This document shows, in pieces, positions 1-5,719 of a stretch of 5,719 nucleotides of DNA. Numbering within the stretch: the stretch's first letter is position 1; every line of letters starts with the position of its first letter. Position numbers and translations under genes: made by a program. The notes under the pieces are model-generated. The model saw only the letters and a list, made by a program, of their open reading frames with translations. It was not told the DNA's origin and ran no database searches. The stretch spans positions 1-5,719 of the forward strand of contig DAOTEJ010000118.1 in the NCBI GenBank assembly GCA_035454085.1, in the 5' to 3' direction. This DNA is from DAOTEJ01 sp035454085 (lineage in GTDB: Bacteria; Pseudomonadota; Gammaproteobacteria; Burkholderiales; Burkholderiaceae_F).

Positions 1-2424
1 CCACTCGCCGATCCGTGGCCGCGCGACGTGCCGCTGGCGGGCGGCGCGGAAGCCTTGATCTACCAGCCGCAGGTCAACCGCTGGGAAGGCAACCGCCTCG
101 ACTGGCGCGTGGCGGTGGCGCTCACCCCCTCCGGTGCCAAGACGCCGGTCTACGGGGTGGTTCAAGGCAGCGCACGCACCGATGTGGATCGCGGCACGCG
201 CACCGTGGCCTTGCGCGAACTGGCCGTGAGCCAGATCCGCTTTCCCACGCTGGCCGACGGCGGCCAGAGCTACTCCGCCCAGTTGAAGCCGGGCCTGGAA
301 GAAGCGCTGCACGTGATGGCGCTGGACTCCCTCGAGGCGGCCTGGGCCGCCTCCAAGACCGCGCAGCCGCGCACCTTCGCGGTTCAGAACACGCCGCCCA
401 AGGTGATCGTGAGCACCGGCCCCGCCATCCTCGTGCCGCTGGAGGGCAAGCCCGTGTTCCGCGCCGTGGCCGGCACCAAGCTCGAGCGCCTGATCAACAC
501 CCACGCCATGATCGCCCGCGTCGCCGGCAGTCCGACGCTCTACCTGCACGTGTACGACGGCTGGATGAGCGCGCCGACCCTGGCCGGGCCCTGGACGGTC
601 ACGACGAACGTCCCGGCCGGGCTCGCGGACCTGGCAGCCACGCTGGCCAAGAGCGAGACCGTCGACCTGCTCGACGGTGGTCCCAACGCCACTCCCAAGC
701 CCACGCTGGCCGCCGGCGCGCCCGCGATCCACGTGAGCGACGTGCCCACTGAACTGCTCGTCTTCAAGGGCCCGCCCAACCTCGTGCCGATCACGGGAAC
801 GGCGCTGCTGTGGGCGAGCAACACCGCCGCCGACGTGATCGTCGACACGAGCACGAGCCGCACCTACGTGCTCATGGCCGGACGCTGGTTCTGGGCTCCG
901 GGCCTGGGCGGACCCTGGACCTATGTCTCGGCCAGCGCACTGCCGGCCGACTTCAAGCGCATCCCCAAGGGCTCGCCCGCCGCCGTGGTGCTCGCGTCCG
1001 TCGCCGGCACACCGCAGGCGCAGGAAGCGCTGATCGCCAACTCGGTCCCGCAGACGGCGAGCGTGACGCGCACGGGCGGGCCGAATTTTTCGCCGCTGTT
1101 CGATGGCGCGCCGCAGTGGGTGCCGATCAGCGGCACGCCCCTCACCTACGCCATCAACACGCCCGCGCCGGTGATCCAGGTGACGCCCACGAGCTACTAC
1201 GCTGTCACGGGCGGCGTGTGGTTCACCGCCACCGCGCCCAACGGACCCTGGACCGTGGCGGCATCGGTGCCCGAGGTGATCTACACGATCCCGACGAGCT
1301 CGCCCATCCACTACGTGACCTACGTGCGGGTCTACGGCAACACACCCACCGAGGTCTACGTGGGCTACACGCCGGGCTATCTGGGCACCGTGGCCTCGAG
1401 CGACGGCGTCGTGGTCTATGGCACGGGCTACGCCTACTCCCCCTGGATCGGCACTTACTGGTACGGCGCGCCTTACACCTACGGCCTTGCGGCGGCTCCG
1501 GTGTACAACGCAGCGGTCGGTTGGACCTACGGCTTCGGCATGGGGCTCGCCACCGCGGCCTGGGTCGAGCCCTACTGGGGCGGCGCGTACTACCACGCGG
1601 GCTACTGGGGCTACCCGTGCTGCGGCTCGGCCAGCGCCAACGTCTACCGCAACTGGGGCACGGGCGCTTCCTCGGGCGTGCGCAGTTGGTACTCGGGCGC
1701 CTACGGCGCCGGCACGGCAGGCGCCGGCTACTACGGCAACTATCGCGGCACGACCGGCACCTACCAGTTCGACCGCAACTACAACGCCGCCACCGGCACC
1801 CTCTCGCAGGGCTACAACCGCACCTTCAACACCGCCGCGGGCACGACCGGGGCGGTGAACCGCGACAGCTCCTACAACCCCTACACCGGCCAGCGCAGTT
1901 ACGGCTCGAACACGCAGGCCACCGGCGCGGGAGGCAGTTCGATCGACCGCAACGTCTCGGCCAGCGCCGGGCCGGGCGGAGCGAGCCGCGACGCGAGCAC
2001 CACGACCTACAACGCCAAGACCGGCCAGACCAAGACCTGGAGCAACGGCGCGCCGCAGAACGACCACTACGCGGGCGCTGACGGCAACGTCTACCGCAGC
2101 GACGGCGCCGGCGGCTGGCAACAGCACGGGGCCGGTGGCTGGGGCGGCGCGGCGGGCGACACGAGCTGGACCAATGCCGAGCAGCAGGCCCGCAGTGACG
2201 CCGCGGCGCGCTCGAGCAGCACCTTCTCGAGCGGCTGGGACCGCGACGGCAGCAGCGGCAGCCGCTGGGGCGGCAGCGGCGGCGGCTGGGCCGACCGAGC
2301 AGGAGACTACGGCGACCGATCGGGCGGCGGCTGGGGCGGGCGCTATGGCGGCAGTGCCTACGGCGACCGCTTCGGCGGGGGCGGAGGATTCGGCGGCTTC
2401 CGGGGCGGCGGCTTCCGGCGCTAG
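1..2424 (+). CDS. Large secreted/surface repeat protein, 5'-truncated by the window edge
   Basis: The frame is open from the first base (first codon CCA, 807 visible residues, stop TAG), so the true start and any signal peptide lie upstream; the GTG at 28 is internal. The visible start, around the DPWPR motif, resembles the mature N-terminus of exported Burkholderiales proteins sometimes labelled 'carbohydrate-binding family V/XII' (recalled, not searched). Three divergent modules follow, near residues 140-199, 257-307 and 368-418; each begins with a (V)P(I/L).G-type strand and ends in GPWT. Then come a Tyr/Trp/Gly-rich segment (about 479-538), a vicinal Cys pair (540-541), four [YF]NxxTG-type motifs (about 594-675), a DGNVYR motif near 694, and a Gly/Ser/Arg-rich tail ending FRR. 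The low-complexity aromatic and glycine-rich C-half fits an extracellular or outer-membrane-associated protein. No catalytic motif is visible and substrate binding is unproven. The gene is real on codon bias and continuity; the function is unknown. Confidence 0.85.
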   Translation, partial: PLADPWPRDVPLAGGAEALIYQPQVNRWEGNRLDWRVAVALTPSGAKTPVYGVVQGSARTDVDRGTRTVALRELAVSQIRFPTLADGGQSYSAQLKPGLEEALHVMALDSLEAAWAASKTAQPRTFAVQNTPPKVIVSTGPAILVPLEGKPVFRAVAGTKLERLINTHAMIARVAGSPTLYLHVYDGWMSAPTLAGPWTVTTNVPAGLADLAATLAKSETVDLLDGGPNATPKPTLAAGAPAIHVSDVPTELLVFKGPPNLVPITGTALLWASNTAADVIVDTSTSRTYVLMAGRWFWAPGLGGPWTYVSASALPADFKRIPKGSPAAVVLASVAGTPQAQEALIANSVPQTASVTRTGGPNFSPLFDGAPQWVPISGTPLTYAINTPAPVIQVTPTSYYAVTGGVWFTATAPNGPWTVAASVPEVIYTIPTSSPIHYVTYVRVYGNTPTEVYVGYTPGYLGTVASSDGVVVYGTGYAYSPWIGTYWYGAPYTYGLAAAPVYNAAVGWTYGFGMGLATAAWVEPYWGGAYYHAGYWGYPCCGSASANVYRNWGTGASSGVRSWYSGAYGAGTAGAGYYGNYRGTTGTYQFDRNYNAATGTLSQGYNRTFNTAAGTTGAVNRDSSYNPYTGQRSYGSNTQATGAGGSSIDRNVSASAGPGGASRDASTTTYNAKTGQTKTWSNGAPQNDHYAGADGNVYRSDGAGGWQQHGAGGWGGAAGDTSWTNAEQQARSDAAARSSSTFSSGWDRDGSSGSRWGGSGGGWADRAGDYGDRSGGGWGGRYGGSAYGDRFGGGGGFGGFRGGGFRR
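418..1254 (+). repeat. Three divergent protein modules ending in GPWT
   Basis: Inside the large secreted protein, three segments (418-597, 769-921 and 1102-1254) share a pattern: a start resembling GP..LVPI.GT.L, a middle around a bulky [YW]...GxW[FM] motif, and an end at GPWT. Modules 2 and 3 are clearly alike (LVPITGT/WVPISGT, then NT[AP]A.VI, then GRWFWA/GVWFTA, then GPWT). Module 1 is more diverged (LVPLEGK, DGWMSA, GPWT). The similarity is at protein level only, which implies old internal duplication. Linkers of about 57 and 60 residues separate the modules. Confidence 0.7.
1780..2025 (+). repeat. Four [YF]NxxTG-like motifs in the C-terminal region
   Basis: The motifs YNAATG (1780-1797), FNTAAG (1825-1842), YNPYTG (1873-1890) and YNAKTG (2008-2025) recur in one frame with start-to-start distances of 45, 48 and 135 bases. 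They lie between the Tyr/Trp-rich segment and the Gly-rich tail. YNPYTG-type motifs are familiar from other proteobacterial exported low-complexity proteins (recalled). Their role is unknown; a repetitive beta-structure is a reasonable guess. Confidence 0.6.
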
Positions 2425-2433
2425 ATCCAGCGC

Positions 2434-2486
2434 AGCGCAAGAGCACTGCGCTTCACCCGGGCCGGAGCAACGGCGGCGGCCCGGCC
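2434..2486 (+). other. Two weak hairpins between the repeat protein and the lipoprotein gene
   Basis: AGCGCA (2434-2439) can pair with TGCGCT (2447-2452) across a 7-base loop, and GGCCGG (2460-2465) can pair with CCGGCC (2481-2486) across a 15-base loop. Neither is followed by a T run, so they do not look like classic intrinsic terminators. They could stabilise a processed 3' end, or be chance in GC-rich DNA. If there is read-through, the two flanking genes share a transcript. Confidence 0.25.
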
Positions 2487-2496
2487 TTCAACACTC

Positions 2497-2504
2497 AGGG
2501 GAAG
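2497..2504 (+). promoter_or_regulatory. Ribosome binding site of the lipoprotein gene
   Basis: The purine-rich AGGGGAAG ends six bases before the ATG at 2511. This is good Shine-Dalgarno spacing and supports that start. Confidence 0.7.
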
Positions 2505-2510
2505 AACGAC

Positions 2511-2852
2511 ATGAAGAATCTGACGCTCAAGCTGTTCGCGGCAACCGCGCTCCTGGCAGGCCTGGCCGGCTGCCAGAGCACCCAGCAGATGATGGACTCG
2601 CGTCAAGCGGCGGCGATCGACGAAGCGGTCAATCGCGGCCGCTTCGAGATGAACTGCCCCGCGGCCACCGGCAGCGTGCTGAGCGAGACCATGCTCCAGC
2701 CCGCACTGCAGTGCTTCCGTTGCAACGGCGTGCAGCGCGCCGAGTACACGATCGGCGTGAGCGGTTGCGGCCAGCGCGCCACCTACATGGTGATCTGCCC
2801 GATGGACACCAGCGGTTGCTGGACCGCGGGCGCGCGCAACGAGATCCGCTAG
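2511..2852 (+). CDS. Small cysteine-rich outer-membrane-type lipoprotein
   Basis: This is a complete 113-residue gene with a strong ribosome binding site. Residues 1-20 form a lipoprotein signal peptide: basic start (K2, K7), hydrophobic core, and lipobox LAGC with the acylated cysteine at 21. Residue +2 is Gln, not Asp, so by the usual Lol sorting rule the protein should go to the outer membrane. The mature part is about 93 residues with six more cysteines (49, 68, 71, 86, 96, 103), an even number that fits disulfides in the periplasm. C68 and C71 form a CFRC (CxxC) pair. The segment around residues 77-96 (RAEYTIGVSGCGQR, then TYMVIC) matches a conserved core I recall from small hypothetical lipoproteins of beta- and gammaproteobacteria. 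No enzyme motif is seen and the function is unknown. It sits 86 bases after the large exported protein, so co-transcription and a shared envelope location are possible. Confidence 0.88.
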   Translation: MKNLTLKLFAATALLAGLAGCQSTQQMMDSRQAAAIDEAVNRGRFEMNCPAATGSVLSETMLQPALQCFRCNGVQRAEYTIGVSGCGQRATYMVICPMDTSGCWTAGARNEIR

Positions 2853-2903
2853 ACGGCCAACCCTCGCGGCAGGCCCGGGTCCCACCCCGAGCCTTGCCGC
2901 ACG

Positions 2904-2923
2904 GCGCGGCGCGCGCGCCGCGC
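2904..2923. repeat. Perfect 20-bp GC-only palindrome
   Basis: GCGCGGC (2904-2910), central GCGCGC, and GCCGCGC (2917-2923) make a perfect inverted repeat 52 bases after the lipoprotein stop codon. As RNA it would fold into a very stable short hairpin. No T tract follows on either strand, so it is at best a Rho-dependent or RNA-stabilising 3' element. An operator is also possible. Confidence 0.4.
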
Positions 2924-3023
2924 ATCACGCCATTGCGGGCACTGCCGGGTCGGCGCGATGGTGCCGACGCTCCGCGCGCCTTACACCTGCCTTGCTTTGC
3001 CCGCCACGTCGGACGCGGGCGCG

Positions 3024-3033
3024 AAAGGCAGGA
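3024..3033 (+). promoter_or_regulatory. Ribosome binding site that selects the TTG start of the nuclease gene
   Basis: AAAGGCAGGA lies just before TTG at 3038; AGGA ends four bases and AAGG nine bases upstream. The frame has no ATG or GTG between the end of the lipoprotein gene and this TTG, and the next one (GTG 3125/ATG 3128) falls inside the conserved domain. This site therefore decides the start. Confidence 0.5.
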
Positions 3034-3037
3034 TCTC

Positions 3038-3700
3038 TTGGCAAGCTTTCTCGACGCGCAGCCCTTCAGCGCGCTATCGCTGGCGCAGCGCCGCCAGCAG
3101 CGGCACGCGAGCGAATCGGCCACCGTGATGGGCGCTTCGCCCTGGCAGACACCACAGCAGCTCTGGCGCTTCAAGACCGGGCGATCGCCGGCTCAGCTGC
3201 CCCCGCCAGGGCTGAGCTCCTGCGTCGAGTTGGCCAGCGCCGCGCGCGAGGCCTACCGGGCACGCACGGGCTTTCGCATGAACCCGATCGACGTCGTCGA
3301 CGGCGAGTACGCCGCGAACATGGACGGCGTGTTGCTCGATGGTCAGCTCATCGTCGAGATCAAGTGCCCGCTGGCGGGCCGCGCCTCGGCGCTCTGGCAC
3401 GACGCGGTGCTGGGCCGCATTCCGCCCCACTACCAATGGCAGCTGCAACACCAGCTCATGGTCAGCGGCGCGCACCTCGCGCACTTCTACGTCTTCGACG
3501 GGCGCGATGGCGTGCTGATCGAGCACGCGCCCGAGGCAGGCCGCCATGCCAGCCTGCAGTGGCGCTGGGACACCTTCATGCACTACGTTCGCACCGACCG
3601 GCCGCCACCGGCGATCGACCCTGCCGACGGCCCAGAACGCGCGCCGGCACCACGCGCGGCACCCGGGCCCGGCGCCCACCCCGAGCATCGCACCGCTTAG
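3038..3700 (+). CDS. YqaJ/lambda-exonuclease-type recombination nuclease
   Basis: From the TTG start the product is 220 residues. The N-terminal block (about 15-49) reads LAQRRQQRHASESATVMGAS, then PWQTPQQLW and KTGR. This is the YqaJ entry motif, with RHASESA where many relatives have a GIGGSDAA-like string. The PD-(D/E)xK core follows: E64 in VELASAAREAY, D96 in NMDG, and E107/K109 in EIKCP. A block near 131-165 (HYQWQLQHQLMVSGA and FYVFDG) completes the fold. The last 36 or so residues are a Pro/Ala-rich, probably disordered tail. Family members digest one strand of double-stranded DNA ends and usually work with a single-strand annealing protein in phage recombination. No annealing protein or phage gene is visible here, so this may be a host-adopted or relic gene. 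Activity looks possible because the metal-binding residues are intact. The family call is firm; the start codon is less certain. Confidence 0.8.
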   Translation: MASFLDAQPFSALSLAQRRQQRHASESATVMGASPWQTPQQLWRFKTGRSPAQLPPPGLSSCVELASAAREAYRARTGFRMNPIDVVDGEYAANMDGVLLDGQLIVEIKCPLAGRASALWHDAVLGRIPPHYQWQLQHQLMVSGAHLAHFYVFDGRDGVLIEHAPEAGRHASLQWRWDTFMHYVRTDRPPPAIDPADGPERAPAPRAAPGPGAHPEHRTA

Positions 3701-3720
3701 TCCGGGGCCAGGCACAGACC

Positions 3721-3737
3721 CGGCGCCTTGCGCGCCG
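3721..3737 (+). terminator. Short GC hairpin after the nuclease gene, possible terminator
   Basis: CGGCGC (3721-3726) pairs perfectly with GCGCCG (3732-3737) around a 5-base loop, 20 bases after the nuclease stop codon. There is no T run after it, so intrinsic termination would be weak. Confidence 0.3.
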
Positions 3738-3836
3738 TCAAGCATGGTGCGCGGCGGCATACGTTGCCGGCGCCCCGGTGCTAGCGTGGCCACTCGATGC
3801 TTGGCGCACACGCGCCGGGCAAGGCTGCTTCACGCG

Positions 3837-3841
3837 GGAGG
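3837..3841 (+). promoter_or_regulatory. Strong ribosome binding site of the ferritin-like gene
   Basis: GGAGG, within GGGAGGGG (3836-3843), ends four bases before ATG 3846. The same frame is open further upstream to 3546, but that stretch overlaps the nuclease gene and reads as non-native sequence. This site therefore fixes the start at 3846. Confidence 0.75.
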
Positions 3842-3845
3842 GGTC

Positions 3846-4367
3846 ATGCCAGCCAGAGTCGACTTCGCACAACTCACGCTGATGGACACGCTCGACCTGG
3901 CCACGCTGATCGAGGTCGAGGCCACCAATCGCTACGCGCTGTTCGTCGAGCAGATCGGATCGTCCACCGACGCGGGCGCGTTCTTCCAGGCCATGGTCGG
4001 CAACGAGAAGAAGCACGCCGACGAATTGGTCGAGCGCCGCCTGAAGCTCTTCGGCGACACGCCCGCGCGGGTCAAGCTTGGCGATCTGTTCGACATCGAG
4101 GCGCCCGACGTGGGCTCGACCCACCGCAACATGTCGGCGTTCAGCGCCTGCCAGGTGGCGCTGCACGCCGAGCGCAAGGCCCACGACTTCTACGACCGGG
4201 CGCTCGCACGAGTGACCGACCCCGAGGTGCGCGCGCTGTTCGAGGAACTGCGCGAAGAGGAAGCCGAGCACGTGCGCATGGTCGAGGAACTCATGACCAA
4301 GCTGCCGCCCTCGGCCCGCGAGGACCTCGAAGACGAGGACGACACCGCCTCGCGCATGGGCTTCTAG
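3846..4367 (+). CDS. Rubrerythrin-like ferritin-family di-iron protein
   Basis: The product is 173 residues and complete. It is an almost wholly helical four-helix-bundle protein with the spaced Glu/His ligands of the rubrerythrin branch. E23 lies in EVEATNRY (compare ESQARNRY in rubrerythrins), E54 and H57 in EKKH, E109 in HAERKAHDFY, and E139 and H142 in EAEH. The second carboxylate usually three residues after E109 is Ala112, so that ligand is changed or supplied by a neighbour. There is no CxxC pair, so the rubredoxin domain of classic rubrerythrins is absent. The C-terminus is acidic (EDLEDEDD). With no signal peptide it should be cytoplasmic. Relatives bind two irons and take part in peroxide reduction or iron handling; which applies here cannot be read from the sequence. 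It is separated from the nuclease by 145 bases and ends nine bases before the assembly gap, so its downstream neighbour is unknown. Confidence 0.85.
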   Translation: MPARVDFAQLTLMDTLDLATLIEVEATNRYALFVEQIGSSTDAGAFFQAMVGNEKKHADELVERRLKLFGDTPARVKLGDLFDIEAPDVGSTHRNMSAFSACQVALHAERKAHDFYDRALARVTDPEVRALFEELREEEAEHVRMVEELMTKLPPSAREDLEDEDDTASRMGF

Positions 4368-4376
4368 CCCCGCAGC

Positions 4377-4476
4377 NNNNNNNNNNNNNNNNNNNNNNNN
4401 NNNNNNNNNNNNNNNNNNNNNNNNNNNNNNNNNNNNNNNNNNNNNNNNNNNNNNNNNNNNNNNNNNNNNNNNNNNN
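4377..4476. other. Assembly gap of 100 N
   Basis: Exactly 100 undetermined bases separate the ferritin-like gene from the patatin gene. A round 100 is the usual placeholder for a gap of unknown length, so true spacing, adjacency and even missing genes cannot be judged. The gap removes the start of the patatin gene. Confidence 0.99.
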
Positions 4477-5554
4477 CGCGGACATCGCGGCCATTCCCGG
4501 CGTTCCCGGCGCGCGCCACTGGGGAGACTCGGCGCCACCCACCATCGAGGAGTGGGGAAGCCTAGACCGCGCTGCCCTTGCCAAGCGCGTCCCCGGCATC
4601 ATGGACCGGCCGCACCACTACCTGGCGCTGTCGGGCGGCGGCCCGAACGGGGCCTTCGGCGCAGGGGTGCTGGTGGGGTGGACCGTCCACGGCACGCGGC
4701 CCGAATTCACCATGGTGACGGGGGTGAGCACCGGGGCGCTGATCGCCCCGTTCGCGTTCCTGGGGCCCAAGTACGACGCGACCCTGCGCAAGCTCTACAC
4801 CGAGATGTCCACCTCCGACATCCTCGAGCGCCGCAGCCTCCTGGACATCGTTCGCAACGACTCGATCGCCTCGTCGGCCCCGCTGCTGCGCCTGATCGCG
4901 CGCTACGTGGACGATCAGGTCATCGCCGAACTGGCCGAGCAGCACCGGCGCGGACGCAAGCTGGTGATCGGCACCACGAATCTCGACGCCGACCGGCCGG
5001 TGAGCTGGAATCTGACGCGCATCGCGGCGAGCGGCTCGCCGCAGGCCAAGGCGCTGATCCACCGCGTGCTGCTCGCCTCGGCCTCGATCCCGGGAGTCTT
5101 TCCGCCGGTGATGTTCGAGGTCGACGCCGACGGCCGCCGGTTCGACGAGATGCACGTGGACGGCGGGGTGACCGCGCAGGTGATCGTGTACCCGGGTGGC
5201 CTGGACTGGCGCGAGGTGGGGCGCGCGCTGAACGTGATCGGAAAGCCCAAGCTCTACCTGATCAACAACTCGCACACCACCGGGATATGGCAGGAGATGG
5301 ACCAGCGCATCGTGCCCATCCTGCTGCGCACCATCGACGCGCTGATCCGCACCCAGGGCAACGGCGACATCGCGCAGATCTTCCTGCTGTCGCAGCGCGA
5401 CGGGATCGACTTCAACCTGGCCTACATCCCGCGGACCTTCACCGAGCAGCCCAACGAGCAGTTCGACCCGGTGTACATGCGCAAGCTCTTCGAGCTGGGC
5501 TTCGAGATGGCCAAGCAGGGCTACCCGTGGGTCACGCAGTGGCAGAAGCGCTAG
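4477..5554 (+). CDS. Patatin-like phospholipase, N-terminus lost in the assembly gap
   Basis: The frame is open from the first base after the gap (first full codon at 4478) to TAG, giving 358 residues. Residue numbers count from that codon. The patatin hallmarks are complete: the glycine-rich oxyanion motif GGGPNGAFGAG (53-63), the nucleophile elbow GVSTG with Ser84, and the catalytic Asp228 in the DGG motif. These form the Ser-Asp dyad of lipid acyl hydrolases. The oxyanion motif has Asn57 where plant patatins and ExoU-type enzymes usually have Lys or Arg. The pre-domain segment (PGVPGARHWGDS and on) resembles the mature start of proteobacterial patatin-like proteins that I recall as having lipoprotein signal peptides, so such a signal may lie in the gap. 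That would put the enzyme in the envelope, but this is inference. ATG 4601 is in frame only 10 codons before the GGG motif and is probably internal. The exact lipid substrate is unknown. Confidence 0.88.
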
Positions 5555-5560
5555 GGCGAA

Positions 5561-5575
5561 GGCGCGGCATGCGCC
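5561..5575 (+). terminator. Small hairpin after the patatin gene
   Basis: GGCGC (5561-5565) pairs with GCGCC (5571-5575) over a 5-base loop, six bases past the patatin stop codon. No T run follows. It is a weak candidate for the 3' end of the plus-strand transcript. Confidence 0.25.
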
Positions 5576-5591
5576 GTCGAGCGTGCCCAAG

Positions 5592-5619
5592 AGCAAAGGC
5601 CCCGCCGAAGCAGGGCCTT
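5592..5619 (-). terminator. UUCG-capped terminator hairpin downstream of tRNA-Ala
   Basis: Read on the minus strand, AAGGCCC (5619-5613) pairs with GGGCCTT (5602-5596). A T-G wobble and two G-C pairs extend the stem to a C(TTCG)G cap (loop 5609-5606), giving ten pairs and a very stable tetraloop. TTT (5597-5595, two of them in the stem) and GCT follow, so the T tract is short. The hairpin starts about 11 bases after the tRNA 3' end, as expected for its terminator. On the plus strand the wobble becomes a C-A mismatch, so the minus-strand structure is the better one, though it may also help end the convergent patatin transcript. Confidence 0.7.
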
Positions 5620-5629
5620 GCGAAGAATC

Positions 5630-5705
<76 letters not shown>

Positions 5706-5719
5706 GGGACTTCGCGGCG

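Noticed and set aside
28..30. GTG at 28 as the start of the large exported protein
   Set aside because: The frame is open upstream to base 1, and DPWPR before it looks like the mature part of the protein. No ribosome binding site precedes the GTG.
1086..1090. T5 run as a programmed frameshift site
   Set aside because: The reading frame continues normally with consistent codon bias, and no alternative frame product or stimulating structure is evident.
1826..2446. Minus-strand open frame opposite the Gly/Ser-rich tail
   Set aside because: The product is almost only Arg, Ser, Cys and Pro, which is the antisense reading of Gly/Ser/Arg codons. There is no sign of a real gene.
3739..3803. Inverted repeat CAAGCAT (3739-3745) / ATGCTTG (3797-3803) before the ferritin-like gene
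   Set aside because: Seven base pairs separated by 51 bases is easily chance, and no promoter elements or known operator pattern accompany it.
3546..3845. Upstream extension of the ferritin-like frame
   Set aside because: It overlaps the nuclease gene in another frame with poor composition, and a strong GGAGG sits just before ATG 3846.

Overview
The window is GC-rich DNA with strongly G/C-biased third codon positions. All five protein genes lie on the plus strand, and a minus-strand alanine tRNA closes the right edge. The codon bias and the families seen (a W/Y/G-rich secreted repeat protein, a small cysteine-rich lipoprotein, a rubrerythrin-like ferritin and a secreted-type patatin) point to a betaproteobacterium, probably of the order Burkholderiales. 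That placement is an inference from family recognition, not from a marker gene. A run of exactly 100 N at 4377-4476 shows the window comes from a scaffolded draft assembly.

Layout. Positions 1-2424 hold the 3' part of a large, probably exported protein: three divergent modules ending in GPWT, then a Tyr/Trp-rich stretch, [YF]NxxTG repeats and a Gly/Ser/Arg-rich tail. After 86 bases comes a 113-residue lipoprotein with six further cysteines (2511-2852). A 185-base spacer with a perfect 20-bp GC palindrome leads to a YqaJ/lambda-exonuclease-type nuclease, best started at a TTG codon (3038-3700). After 145 bases a rubrerythrin-like di-iron protein follows (3846-4367). Beyond the assembly gap is a patatin-like phospholipase that lacks its N-terminus (4477-5554). 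Convergent to it is tRNA-Ala(CGC), 5630-5705 on the minus strand, followed by a UUCG-capped terminator hairpin.

How the genes relate. The two exported proteins at the left could share a transcript. The nuclease, ferritin-like protein and patatin each have their own spacer, and nothing in the sequence ties them to one pathway. I see no phage structural genes, integrase, insertion sequence, CRISPR array or toxin-antitoxin pair. I did not find a convincing new multi-gene system. The most noteworthy items are the nuclease without visible phage neighbours, the modular surface protein with its small lipoprotein neighbour, and the strand-specific wobble pair in the tRNA terminator.
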